Part shown: in pieces, positions 55,361-64,000 of the stretch | Numbering within the stretch: the first letter of the stretch is position 1 | Layout: each line of letters opens with the position of its first letter | From: Paenibacillus sp. Soil750 | Lineage (GTDB): Bacteria > Bacillota > Bacilli > Paenibacillales > NBRC-103111 | Assembly (NCBI RefSeq): GCF_001428045.1 | Contig: NZ_LMSD01000012.1 | Span: forward strand, 820,735-884,734 | Direction: 5' to 3' | DNA: 64,000 nucleotides | Made by a program: the position numbers and the translations under genes | Notes under the pieces: model-generated | The model's database searches: none | What the model saw: the letters and a program-made list of their open reading frames with translations, nothing else | Told to the model about the DNA's origin: nothing

Positions 55361-56284
55361 TTATCCTGACTTACGGACACGCGGATCCACATAGGAATAA
55401 GACACATCCACCATCAAGTTGACCAAAATATTAAAAAGTCCTGTAATCAGAATTGCCGCCTGAATCACCGGAATATCTTTCTGATTAATCGCGTCTACCA
55501 CTAATTTTCCTAAGCCTTGCCTGGAAAAAACAGTCTCCGTCACAACAGCTCCCGAGAGCATCTCCCCAACTAACAAACCAAGAATCGTAACCGTAGGCAG
55601 CAAAGCATTCCGCAGTACGTGCTTATAGAGCACGATTTTTTCGGATAGTCCCTTCGCCCGCAGTGTCACGACAAAAGGTTCATGAATGACCTCTAACACA
55701 CTGTTTCTCACCATCCGTGTTAACATCCCAGCGCCTGTCACTCCTAAAGCGAATGACGGTAGAATCAACTGTTTAAAACTGCCATTCCCAATTGCAGGCA
55801 AGAGCTGTAAATGCACCGAAAAGACGAGGATAAGCAGGATACCTAGCCAAAACTTGGGCATGGAAACGCCTAACAAACTAATGACACGCACGATATAGTC
55901 CAATACACGATTTTGATACACGGCTGATAATACACCTAGAATAAAGCCAACGATGATGGCAAAAATAGTGCTCAATAAAGCTAGAGAAAGTGTTGCGGGC
56001 AGCTGGGCTAGCAGTCGATCTATGACAGGTTGACTATTAGCGAAAGAATGCCCGAAATCTCCCCGAATACTTTTCCACAAATACACGGCATACTGCTGCC
56101 AAAGCGGCTGATCTAAGCCAAATTGCTTTCTTAAATAGTCGATGCGCTCAGGCGAGGCATCCTCACCTGCAATCATCTGGGCCGGATCACCGGGAAGCCA
56201 ATGAATGATTAAGAAAACAAGCGTCAACGAACCTAGAATGACTGGAATAGAGACGATGAGCCTGTTCAAGATATACTTCACCAT
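55361..56284 (-). CDS. ABC importer permease (DppB-type)
   Basis: 307 residues: LIVSIPVILGSLTLVFLIIHWLPGDPAQMIAG (family start), EAA loop (LRAKGLSEKIVLYKHVLRNALLP), and SYSYVDPRVR at the end. The second half of the channel, encoded 20 bases upstream of the DppC-type gene. Confidence 0.9.
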   Translation of the reverse strand: MVKYILNRLIVSIPVILGSLTLVFLIIHWLPGDPAQMIAGEDASPERIDYLRKQFGLDQPLWQQYAVYLWKSIRGDFGHSFANSQPVIDRLLAQLPATLSLALLSTIFAIIVGFILGVLSAVYQNRVLDYIVRVISLLGVSMPKFWLGILLILVFSVHLQLLPAIGNGSFKQLILPSFALGVTGAGMLTRMVRNSVLEVIHEPFVVTLRAKGLSEKIVLYKHVLRNALLPTVTILGLLVGEMLSGAVVTETVFSRQGLGKLVVDAINQKDIPVIQAAILITGLFNILVNLMVDVSYSYVDPRVRKSG

Positions 56285-56305
56285 CCGTGACTCCCCCTCG
56301 TGATT

Positions 56306-57949
56306 TTATTTTTGAATCCAAGCATCGTAGAACACAGGCCATGCCGGCGAATCGAACGTAATCCCCTTCACTTCTTTCGTGGAAGCAACAGAATAGTTGA
56401 ACACATAGGCTGGAATCCCGTAAACATTATCAATAATGTACTCTTGGGCGTTTTGATAGATCGTTTTCCGTTTCTCAGGATCTGTTTCCAAGTAGCCCTG
56501 CTCCAAAAACTCATCTAATTTAGGATCATTCGTTTTGGCAATATTATTTGCCTTAGAGGGACCTTTGGTCGAGTAAAGTTGTCTGAGCACATCTGGATCA
56601 CCTGAGAATTGACTGCCTGCGATCAGGTCATAATCCCCTTTATTGCGGCGGTCCGTGTAAGTCCCGGTTGGCAAGGAAATCACTTTCAGCTCGATCCCTA
56701 CTTGTTTCAACTGCTGGGTGAATATCGCAATCAAATCAAGCCGCTTCTCGCGGTTTCCTTGTGTATCAATGACTTCGACCGTGAGTCGTTTACCGTCCTT
56801 GGAACGATAGCCATCTGCTCCTTTAATCCAACCCGCTTCTTCCAGCGTTTGATTAGACTTGGCTGCATCTACTTTGTAGGCATTCTCCCTAGTCGGTGAG
56901 TAGCCGAACTGCTGTGGAGAAAGCGGCGACCAGCCTTGCTTCGAGGTACCTAAGTAAATCGTCTTCACTGCCGAATCGATATCCAACGCCGAGCGGAACG
57001 CTTGTCGTATTTTCAGATCATTCCAAGGTGCTTTCTGAATATTTAAATAGAGTGTATAGTTGGCTTGCAGCAGCTCTGTTTCTTGTACATTAAAATTACG
57101 ATCCGCCTTCAAAGCCACCAGATTCTGCGGAGGAATAATGTCCGCCACTTGGACTTGTTTGCTCTGCAGAACGCTGACACGCGTTGCTTCTTCTTCCACG
57201 TATTTCACCGTTAATTTATCTAAATAGGCAGGACCTTGATGCTTCGCATTGGAAGGGCCCCAGTTGTAGTCCGGATTTTTCTCAAGTTCAACTTGTGAGC
57301 TAGGCGTGATTTTCTTCAGTTTAAAAGGTCCCGTTCCCACTGGGTTTTGCGGGAATGCATCGCCATACTTCTTCACAGCTGTCGGAGAAACGAAGCCTAA
57401 ATCGACTTTGGCTGCATTGCTCAGGAACGGCGCGAAGGTTGTCTTAAAATTCACCTTCACGGTGAATTCATCAATGACTTCCGTGGATTGATACGAGCCA
57501 AGCTCGTTCAATGCGATGGACGCTTTGGTCGCTGGATCGATAATCCGATCAAAGTTAAATTTCACAGCTTCCGCATTAAACGGCGTGCCATCATGGAATT
57601 TCACATCCTTGCGTAGGTGGAACGTATAACTCTTTTTGTCCGAGGAAAGCTCCCAAGAGGTTGCTAACCACGGCTTAATCGTGTGATCAGGAAGCTCCAC
57701 AACTAAGCTGTCATAGATGGAGCGCATAACTCTAGTCGTTGGGGCGAAGCCTGCTTTATGTGCATCCAAGCTGTCAGATGTCACCGTACCTGCAAGTGCC
57801 CACACAAGCTCACCACCTGGCGTCACCGTACCCGCTTCTTGTGCTGCACCTTCCTTGGCTCCTCCATTCTTCGAGGCTTCCCCACAGCCTGTTACGATTA
57901 AAGTAGTAATAAGTAAACCGCCAATAATGGATCCGATTCTCTTTTTCAT
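56306..57949 (-). CDS. ABC importer substrate-binding lipoprotein (SBP_bac_5)
   Basis: 547 residues with lipobox LIVTGC and the SBP_bac_5 fold (LATSWELSSDKKSYTFHLRKDVKFHDGTPF, VGTGPFKLKKI). It binds peptides, nickel or other small solutes in this family; here the neighbours (monooxygenases, CoA transferases, thiol dioxygenase) suggest an organosulfur compound. First gene of the importer part. Confidence 0.88.
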   Translation of the reverse strand: MKKRIGSIIGGLLITTLIVTGCGEASKNGGAKEGAAQEAGTVTPGGELVWALAGTVTSDSLDAHKAGFAPTTRVMRSIYDSLVVELPDHTIKPWLATSWELSSDKKSYTFHLRKDVKFHDGTPFNAEAVKFNFDRIIDPATKASIALNELGSYQSTEVIDEFTVKVNFKTTFAPFLSNAAKVDLGFVSPTAVKKYGDAFPQNPVGTGPFKLKKITPSSQVELEKNPDYNWGPSNAKHQGPAYLDKLTVKYVEEEATRVSVLQSKQVQVADIIPPQNLVALKADRNFNVQETELLQANYTLYLNIQKAPWNDLKIRQAFRSALDIDSAVKTIYLGTSKQGWSPLSPQQFGYSPTRENAYKVDAAKSNQTLEEAGWIKGADGYRSKDGKRLTVEVIDTQGNREKRLDLIAIFTQQLKQVGIELKVISLPTGTYTDRRNKGDYDLIAGSQFSGDPDVLRQLYSTKGPSKANNIAKTNDPKLDEFLEQGYLETDPEKRKTIYQNAQEYIIDNVYGIPAYVFNYSVASTKEVKGITFDSPAWPVFYDAWIQK

Positions 57950-57969
57950 ATCTTTCTCTCCCTCTAAGC

Positions 57970-59301
57970 TTATGCTTGGGCTATTCTCTGTTTGGTATAG
58001 CGGTTTACTGGGATTTCAAGCCCTAAATTGCCTCGTAACGTATCACTTTCGTACTCTTCCCGATAAATACCGCGCTCTTGAAGAATAGGGACAACAAGTT
58101 CAACGAAATCCTTAAGCACACTAGGAATGCCCGTATGAATAATAAAACCATCAGCTGCGCCTTCTTCAAACCATTGTTGAACCGTATCTGCGATCTGCTC
58201 TGGCGTACCGACGAAAGAGCTTCTTGGCGTTGCAAATCGCAGTGCCGTTTGACGAAGCGTCAAATTCTCTTCCTTTGCAATTCGCTTAATTCGATCTGTT
58301 GAGCTGCGATAGCTATTACTGCCAAGATCGCCAAGATCCGGGAATGGCTCATCCAACGGATACTGTTTGAAATCGTGGTATGTAAATGGACGACCCAGCT
58401 GATCAAGCGCATCCTCCAACGTCACTAACCCTGCAATTGCCTGATATTTGCTCTCCGCTTCTTCTTCCGTCCGTCCAATGATTGGACTGATGCCTGGGAA
58501 CACGAGGATCTCATCAGATTCTCTACCATATGTTGCTGCTCTTTCTTTAATATCCTTGTAAAAAGCTTTCGCTTCCTTGATCGATTCGTGTCCTGTAAAA
58601 ATGGCATTCGCACTCTTCGCCGCTAAATTGCGACCATCGTCCGACCCGCCAGCTTGGAAAATGACCGGCTGACCTTGCTGCGAACGGGCAATGTTCAATG
58701 GCCCCTGCACGGAGAAATGCTTGCCTTTATGATTCAAAGCATGCAGCTTGCTCGGATCAAAGAACTGACCGGTTGATTTATCTCGTGTGAATGCATCATC
58801 TTCCCAAGAGTCCCATAGACCGCGCACAACTTCTAAATGCTCCTCTGCGATCCGATAACGCTCATCATGAGCATAGTGCTCATCCCTGCTATAGTTACGA
58901 GCTGCACCTTCAAGCCCCGTCGTCACAACGTTCCATCCTGCACGCCCGCTACTTATATGATCCAGCGAAGCAAACTGTCTTGCCACAGTGAATGGTTGCG
59001 TGAAAGACGCAGTTAGCGTCCCCACCAGACCAATCTTCGAGGTAACAGCTCCAAGCGCTGATAACACCGTTAGTGGCTCCAGCCTGTTTAAATAATGCGG
59101 TGCTGATTTTTCCGTAATATATGTGCTATCCACGATAAAAACAAAATCAAATTTGCCTTCCTCTGCTTGCAACGCCTGCCCGGCATAATAATCAAAATCA
59201 ACACTGGCATCCCCCGGAATTTCTGGATTTCGCCATGTATATTTGGAAGTACCAACGCCTGTTATAGTGGCTCCGAGTTTAAGTTTTCTTTGTTTGGACA
59301 T
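57970..59301 (-). CDS. FMN-dependent monooxygenase, NtaA/SnaA/DszA type (copy 1)
   Basis: 443 residues of the LLM-like flavin monooxygenase family: [71 protein letters not shown]. Family members oxidise nitrilotriacetate, sulfones and sulfonates with FMNH2 and O2. A flavin reductase partner is not visible nearby. Very similar to the downstream-adjacent copy, so a tandem duplication. Confidence 0.88.
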   Translation of the reverse strand: MSKQRKLKLGATITGVGTSKYTWRNPEIPGDASVDFDYYAGQALQAEEGKFDFVFIVDSTYITEKSAPHYLNRLEPLTVLSALGAVTSKIGLVGTLTASFTQPFTVARQFASLDHISSGRAGWNVVTTGLEGAARNYSRDEHYAHDERYRIAEEHLEVVRGLWDSWEDDAFTRDKSTGQFFDPSKLHALNHKGKHFSVQGPLNIARSQQGQPVIFQAGGSDDGRNLAAKSANAIFTGHESIKEAKAFYKDIKERAATYGRESDEILVFPGISPIIGRTEEEAESKYQAIAGLVTLEDALDQLGRPFTYHDFKQYPLDEPFPDLGDLGSNSYRSSTDRIKRIAKEENLTLRQTALRFATPRSSFVGTPEQIADTVQQWFEEGAADGFIIHTGIPSVLKDFVELVVPILQERGIYREEYESDTLRGNLGLEIPVNRYTKQRIAQA

Positions 59302-59314
59302 GTGTTTCTCCTCC

Positions 59315-60646
59315 TTATGAGTTCAGCACTTTGGCTTTGCTATTCCGGTTAACCGGTACTTCCAGACCTAAATGGCCACGCAGTGTGTCATGTTCATATT
59401 CCGTACGATATAAGCCACGTTCTTGTAAAATCGGCACCACCAACTCGACGAAATCCTGCAACGCTCCCGGTATCCCCACACCAATAATGAAACCGTCAGA
59501 CGCTCCTTCTTCGACCCATTGCTGAATCGTATCTGCAATCTTCTCTGGTGTACCTACGAAATTTCCTTTTGGTGTTGCAAAACGCAGCGCCACTTGGCGC
59601 AATGTGAGATTGTGTTCTTTCGCCAATCGCTTGATCTTCGCTGAACCGCCTTGCTGGCTGTTAGCCCCCAAATCTCCGAGCTCTGGGAAAGGTTCATCCA
59701 AAGGATAGACGCTAAAATCAAAATCATTGAATGGGCGACCTAACGCGATAATCGCTTTGTCGATCGATACGAGATTAACCGTTTCGAGGTACTTACGTTC
59801 AGCTTCTTCTTCGGTGCGGCCAATGATTGGTCGAATACCAGGTAGGATCGAAACGTCATCAGGGTTGCGACCGAAGGAAGCTGCTCTGCGTTTAATATCC
59901 GCATAATAAGTCTTGGCTTCCTCGATATTCTCGTGTCCAACGAAGATCGCATCTGCATTCTTGGAAGCAAAGTTACGACCATCCTCTGAGGTTCCTGCTT
60001 GGAAAATGACAGGCTGCCCTTGCTTCGAACGAGCAATGTTTAGCGGACCCTGTACGGAGAAGAACTCACCTTTGTGATTCAAGGTATGTAGCTTCGCTGG
60101 GTCAAAAAACTGACCTGTCTCTTTATTCCGCGTAAATGCATCATCCTCCCAGGAATCCCATAAGCCTTTCACCACATCCACATGCTCTTGCGCAATGCGG
60201 TAGCGCTTCTCGTGCGGAGGATGCTCATCCTTACTGTAATTGTTCGCACTGCCCGATAACCATGAGGTAACTACGTTCCAACCTGCGCGCCCTTTGCTGA
60301 TCAAATCCAGTGAAGCGAATTGCCTAGCCACAGTGAATGGCTCGCTATAACTGACGGTCACTGTCGCAACAAGGCCGATCCGTTTCGTAACGGCTGCAAG
60401 TGCTGATAGAATGGTCAGCGGCTCGAAACGATTCAAGTAGTGCGGGCTTGATTTTTCAGTGATATGAACACTATCTGCGATGAACGCAAAATCAAATTTC
60501 CCAGCTTCCGCTGTTTGCGCTTGATGTTTATAAAATTGAAAGTTCGTGCTCGCATCCGTGATGGCATCAGGATGCTTCCAATCTTCCCAGCCTCCGCCTA
60601 CACCATGAATCATTGCACCTAGTTTAATTTTCTTACCCTTTGCCAT
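59315..60646 (-). CDS. FMN-dependent monooxygenase, NtaA/SnaA/DszA type (copy 2)
   Basis: 443 residues, the same length and motif layout as the gene 13 bases downstream ([33 protein letters not shown]..., [24 protein letters not shown]). Both end in near-identical [22 protein letters not shown]. Tandem paralogues with a shared role, probably differing in substrate. The first gene of the whole minus-strand cluster, its promoter lying between it and the divergent LysR gene. Confidence 0.88.
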   Translation of the reverse strand: MAKGKKIKLGAMIHGVGGGWEDWKHPDAITDASTNFQFYKHQAQTAEAGKFDFAFIADSVHITEKSSPHYLNRFEPLTILSALAAVTKRIGLVATVTVSYSEPFTVARQFASLDLISKGRAGWNVVTSWLSGSANNYSKDEHPPHEKRYRIAQEHVDVVKGLWDSWEDDAFTRNKETGQFFDPAKLHTLNHKGEFFSVQGPLNIARSKQGQPVIFQAGTSEDGRNFASKNADAIFVGHENIEEAKTYYADIKRRAASFGRNPDDVSILPGIRPIIGRTEEEAERKYLETVNLVSIDKAIIALGRPFNDFDFSVYPLDEPFPELGDLGANSQQGGSAKIKRLAKEHNLTLRQVALRFATPKGNFVGTPEKIADTIQQWVEEGASDGFIIGVGIPGALQDFVELVVPILQERGLYRTEYEHDTLRGHLGLEVPVNRNSKAKVLNS

Positions 60647-60895
60647 TCGAATCAGCCTCCGTTTGTTTATATTTGATTATTCCGATGCACTTAATGGTAT
60701 TTATCATAAAACAGGATCTTTCTCTTGTACAATTCAAAAAGATGAACGCTTGATTCAGTTTTTATGAATATACGAGTAAACCACTTGGATTAATTAGAAT
60801 TCATGTTATGATAGATGTAAGACTTTGTAAAATTGAAAAATCCGATCGTATACTTCACAAATCATGAATCATTTTAGGAGAGGACGGGGGTTCCT
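60647..60895. promoter_or_regulatory. divergent LysR/monooxygenase control region
   Basis: About 250 AT-rich bases between the monooxygenase cluster and the LysR gene. TATGAT at about 60808 with a TTGGAT-like box upstream (60787) could be the LysR promoter. LysR regulators usually bind such regions and activate the divergent operon. Confidence 0.45.
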
Positions 60896-61795
60896 ATGGA
60901 TATTCGAAATATCAAAACCTTTCAAACCATCATCAGGCTTGGTAGCTTTCAGCGTGCTGCCGAGGAACTGCAATACGGCCAATCGACCGTAACGATGCAT
61001 ATACAGAAGCTCGAAAGTGATCTGGGGGTTAAACTATTAGAACGCGGGAAAAAGCTGACGCTAACGGAGGCTGGCAGACTATTTCATCAGAATGCCGATC
61101 TGTTGCTGAAGGATTATGATTTTCTGCAGGCTTCAATGGACGAGCTAGTCAAAGGGGATGCTGGGATCATTCGTCTTGGCGTCATGGAACCCACAGCCAG
61201 CTATCGACTGCCACAGTTGCTTGGCCCTTTCCTGCGTCAGCATCCCAAAGTGAAGATCAGCATTCACATTGGCAACACGACAGTGCTTGGTCAGATGCTC
61301 CATGAGGGGAGCATTGATATGGCTATTTGCTCAACGCCTAATACGGGATTGGACCATTCCTTTGAGCCTTTTTTCATCGAAAGACTCGCACTGCTCGTCC
61401 CAGAAACCCATTGGTTAGCATCGAAACCTTCTATTCGCCTACGAGATTTACAGCATGAGCACTTACTTATCACAAACTCGCAATGCCCTTATCGTCAAAA
61501 GCTAGAGAATGCTTTGCTCGAAAATGGCGGCAGTCCCTACTCCGGCATGGAGATCGGCAATATGGCAGCACTTAAATACTACGTCCAAGCGGATTTCGGC
61601 ATCGCGGTTGTTCCAGTCATATCTGCAACGCCTACTCCGCAGGGCACTGTACTTAAAGCAATTGATGATCTGGATTCAGGTTTAGTCACAGGATTGCTGC
61701 GCAAAATGAATGCCAGCACCTTCAGCTTAGCGACCGAAAGCCTTGTCGAGATTTTCCGTAAGGAGCTGAAAAGCGCGGTATCCTCGGCCTCTTGA
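60896..61795 (+). CDS. LysR-type transcriptional regulator
   Basis: 299 residues: N-terminal winged HTH (IKTFQTIIRLGSFQRAAEELQYGQSTVTMHIQKLE) and a C-terminal effector-binding domain. Transcribed away from the monooxygenase-ABC-CoA transferase cluster, so it very likely controls it. The effector is probably a cluster substrate or a sulfur signal such as O-acetylserine. RBS GGAG lies ten bases upstream. Confidence 0.9.
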   Translation: MDIRNIKTFQTIIRLGSFQRAAEELQYGQSTVTMHIQKLESDLGVKLLERGKKLTLTEAGRLFHQNADLLLKDYDFLQASMDELVKGDAGIIRLGVMEPTASYRLPQLLGPFLRQHPKVKISIHIGNTTVLGQMLHEGSIDMAICSTPNTGLDHSFEPFFIERLALLVPETHWLASKPSIRLRDLQHEHLLITNSQCPYRQKLENALLENGGSPYSGMEIGNMAALKYYVQADFGIAVVPVISATPTPQGTVLKAIDDLDSGLVTGLLRKMNASTFSLATESLVEIFRKELKSAVSSAS

Positions 61796-61810
61796 GGTTG
61801 AGAAAGACAG

Positions 61811-61848
61811 AAAAAGCAGTATTCCTGAGTTAGGAATACTGCTTTTTT
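61811..61848. terminator. bidirectional terminator
   Basis: AAAAAGCAGTATTCCT/AGGAATACTGCTTTTT, a 16-bp perfect stem with a five-base loop, between the convergent LysR and small membrane protein genes. Confidence 0.9.
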
Positions 61849-62122
61849 ATACATCGTCTTGTTTGATGGACGCCTGATCTGGCTTGTCTGGTACGTTCTT
61901 CCGTTTCCAGTTTTTCGGATTGAGGTAGCTCCTGTATTTCTTGGCAACCTCTTTGCCTAATAAAATGCCGCCCGTCCAGAAGGTAACCTCACTGAAAATA
62001 AGCAGCCCCGCAATCCACTTGGCCATACCGCCTCCCGTATGTACGAAAAATGGAATGGTAAAAGCACTTATAAAAGCGAGTGTCGATAAAATTAACAAGG
62101 TGATGCCTAGTTTTTTGGCCAC
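61847..62122 (-). CDS. small membrane protein
   Basis: 91 residues from GTG 62122 (GGGGG seven bases upstream). Two hydrophobic segments (GITLLILSTLAFISAFTIPFF and WIAGLLIFSEVTFWTGGILL) and a basic tail. The pattern is that of small transporter-suppressor-domain proteins, but no specific assignment is possible. Confidence 0.6.
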   Translation of the reverse strand: MAKKLGITLLILSTLAFISAFTIPFFVHTGGGMAKWIAGLLIFSEVTFWTGGILLGKEVAKKYRSYLNPKNWKRKNVPDKPDQASIKQDDV

Positions 62123-62379
62123 ATCATGTCCCCCTTATGTTTCAAATAAAACCCGACCCTACTGATCGATGTCTCCTCCTATCATAAGCGCAAGACCTAC
62201 GTAATTCAAACCCTTACCCACCGCCCGTTTGCATTCACCTTACTCCTACTTTATCCATCTAAATCAATCATCAATTGATTTCCCAGGAAATTAGATGTAC
62301 TTTCTTTACAGTTCATCTATCGCCACCACACGGCAAAAACCACCTCTTCCTCAATGGGATAGGTGGCTTATCATTTCAA

Positions 62380-63354
62380 CTACTTGACATCCGCCGCGCA
62401 TCGAAACCCGATGTTTCCAGTTGAACTGTCTGGCGTATTTTTGCTGCGTGCCGCAACACGATAGCGATTGCAGTATGAACGGTGGCACAAGTATGAGCCG
62501 CCTCGAAGTACTCGCGTGTCCCCAGATGGAGGGCCAACAGGGTTGTCCCTTTTGCCCTTCATGTGATAGTTCGGGCTGAACCAATCGGAACACCACTCCC
62601 ATACGTTGCCTGCCACGTTGTACAAACCGTAAGCATTCGGCTCGAATGCTTTGACGGGTGCGGTGCCTGCGTAGCCGTCACTTTGATTGTTTTTGTCCGG
62701 AAACTTCCCCTGCCAAATGTTACACATATGTCTTCCGCCTGGCTTAAGTTCGTCTCCCCACGGATACCGCTTCTGGGCTAATCCACCGCGGGCGGCATAT
62801 TCCCATTCGGCTTCTGTTGGTAGACGTTTGCCTGCCCATTTGCAATAGGCCATCGCATCGCTCCATGAAACATGGATAACCGGGTGATCCCAGCGATCTT
62901 CGACATGGGAATCGGGGCCTTCAGGATGCAACCAATCTGCTCCCTCAACCACCCACCACCATGGGGTTTGTTGTACTGTATTCTGCACACGTGCTGCCGT
63001 CGCTTCGGATACAAACAAATGAAAAACAAATGACCAGCCAAAGGATTCAGCCTCTGTTTTGTAATTCGTCGCATCAACAAATTGCTTGAAGTCAGCATTC
63101 GTTACCGCACAAGTGTCTATGTAGAAGGGCTTTACGTTAATCTCACGTACCGGTCCTTCGCCATCCGCAGGGAAACCTTCACGGTCATCCGTTCCCATTA
63201 AAAATTTTCCGCCTGGAATAAGTACCATGCCTTCTTTACCAATTGGAGCAGCTGCCTCTGGTATTTCAACTGAAATTAACGCTTCCGGATGTGCCGATGG
63301 TTGATCGGATGACGCACGGCTGGCTGAACAGCAAGTTGGTTTATTCGGTTCCAT
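62380..63354 (-). CDS. formylglycine-generating enzyme (FGE/SUMF1)
   Basis: 324 residues. The core (GMVLIPGGKFLMGTDD, VSWSDAMAYCKWAGKRLPTEAEWEYAARGG, NVWEWCSDWF) is the FGE-sulfatase domain. Both copper-binding catalytic cysteines are there: C290 and C295 in GGSYLCHRSYC, followed by NTPDSSTGNIGFRC as in human SUMF1. So it should be an active aerobic FGE, which converts the Cys of CxPxR to formylglycine in sulfatases. The N-terminal 30 residues (CCSASRASSDQPSAHPEA) are low-complexity. No sulfatase gene is in the window. Confidence 0.9.
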   Translation of the reverse strand: MEPNKPTCCSASRASSDQPSAHPEALISVEIPEAAAPIGKEGMVLIPGGKFLMGTDDREGFPADGEGPVREINVKPFYIDTCAVTNADFKQFVDATNYKTEAESFGWSFVFHLFVSEATAARVQNTVQQTPWWWVVEGADWLHPEGPDSHVEDRWDHPVIHVSWSDAMAYCKWAGKRLPTEAEWEYAARGGLAQKRYPWGDELKPGGRHMCNIWQGKFPDKNNQSDGYAGTAPVKAFEPNAYGLYNVAGNVWEWCSDWFSPNYHMKGKRDNPVGPPSGDTRVLRGGSYLCHRSYCNRYRVAARSKNTPDSSTGNIGFRCAADVK

Positions 63355-63395
63355 AACAGTCGTCCTCTCACTTTCGTTCTATCAATTGCATGCTA

Positions 63396-63935
63396 TTAAC
63401 TAAATATAGCAATTCCGACGAGTGCCGACAATACAATGGTTGCAAGTGGATGCCATTTGTACTTATGTACAACGATAAACACGCCCGCCGCGATTAAAAG
63501 AGTGAATAATACCTGCCACGAAAATAGTTGTTGCGTACGGTCTGAGAAGCCAAAATGGATAGCCGCATAGACGATTAATCCGGTTACAATCGGTCTTAAC
63601 CCATAAAATGTGGTGTGGACTGCTTTGCTTTGAACGATTTTATAAAAGAAAGATGAAATAATAAGGACAATAATCAGCGACGGCAATACGATGCCAATCG
63701 TTGAAATCACAGCACCCAGAATGCCATCTGCTTGATAGCCAATTATTGTTGCTGTGTTCGTTGCAATCGGCCCAGGCGCCATTCCTGCTGTAGCCACACT
63801 CTGAGCAAAATGCTCTGTTGTCATCCATTCATGCTGTTCGACCTCATGTTGAATGATCGGGATCATCGCGTAACCGCCGCCGAATGACATGAATCCTATT
63901 TTCATAAATGTAATAAACAGCTCCCACAATACCAT
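63396..63935 (-). CDS. chromate transporter family subunit (short-chain CHR)
   Basis: 179 residues with about five hydrophobic segments and the CHR motif FMKIGFMSFGGGYAMIPIIQHEV plus GMAPGPIATNTATIIGY. Short-chain CHR proteins work as pairs, and the partner probably lies just upstream, beyond the window edge. Export of chromate or another oxyanion is inferred from the family name; sulfate-related transport is also discussed for it. Confidence 0.88.
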   Translation of the reverse strand: MVLWELFITFMKIGFMSFGGGYAMIPIIQHEVEQHEWMTTEHFAQSVATAGMAPGPIATNTATIIGYQADGILGAVISTIGIVLPSLIIVLIISSFFYKIVQSKAVHTTFYGLRPIVTGLIVYAAIHFGFSDRTQQLFSWQVLFTLLIAAGVFIVVHKYKWHPLATIVLSALVGIAIFS

Positions 63936-63952
63936 CTACCTCGCCGCCTTTC

Positions 63953-64000
63953 TCATATCCCATCCGCGATATAATAGTCGTAGTAGGTGTAGCCATTATA
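63953..64000 (-). CDS. 3' end of an upstream gene, possibly the second CHR subunit
   Basis: A 15-codon open frame enters from the window edge and stops at TGA 63955-63953, with AAAGGCGGCGAGG and then the ATG of the next gene 17 bases later. The spacing suits an operon. Too short to identify. Confidence 0.3.
   Translation of the reverse strand, partial: YNGYTYYDYYIADGI

Overview
The window looks like a chromosomal segment of a Paenibacillus-type endospore-forming Firmicute. The evidence is GGAGG-type ribosome binding sites with ATG, GTG and TTG starts, many intrinsic terminators, and Bacillales genes (lipM, yqhH-yqhG, yqzE, yhaO-yhaN, xpt, a BI-1 protein, DedA). The polysaccharide-lyase/hydrolase and uptake gene load also fits Paenibacillus. 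No species can be named from the sequence alone.

Layout. 1-5.2 kb: carbohydrate genes (the 5' end of a GH78 rhamnosidase, a large GH106-like glycosidase, and a secreted GH39-like glycosidase). 5.4-6.3 kb: a nucleotidyltransferase-domain protein. 6.4-18.3 kb: an AT-rich Tn7-like transposon with tnsA, tnsB, tnsC, an XRE regulator, a small Mu-C-like protein and tniQ. Its cargo, between tnsA and the right end, is a large YobI-like P-loop NTPase plus small genes. The right end is visible as an array of 22-bp TGTCG repeats ending at 18304. No left end was found. Instead tniQ runs in frame into the C-terminal half of the sporulation sigma factor SigK, breaking almost exactly where the B. subtilis skin element interrupts sigK. 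This TniQ-SigK chimera is the most unusual object in the window.

18.4-34.4 kb: chromosomal genes. These are the B12-dependent ribonucleotide reductase nrdJ with candidate NrdR boxes, a D-amino-acid aminotransferase, a COG2984-type ABC importer behind a structured leader, a 51-bp tandem hairpin array, lipM, yqhH-yqhG, several small Bacillales proteins, a BI-1 membrane protein, tRNA-Leu(CAG) and the cobinamide amidohydrolase cbiZ. The last links B12 salvage to nrdJ. 34.6-48.9 kb: small conserved proteins, xpt, a lipoprotein, DedA, a YkvI-like permease, the yhaN/yhaO pair, a glycosyltransferase, a diguanylate cyclase, an aldo/keto reductase and a DinB-like protein.

48.9-61.8 kb: one coherent minus-strand cluster. 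It holds two flavin monooxygenases, a peptide-type ABC importer, a two-subunit CoA transferase, a thiol-dioxygenase-family protein and a class III CoA transferase, with a divergent LysR regulator. The set suggests uptake and desulfurisation or oxidation of an organosulfur compound. 61.8-64 kb: a small membrane protein, a true formylglycine-generating enzyme (both copper-binding cysteines present, no sulfatase in the window) and a chromate-transporter subunit.
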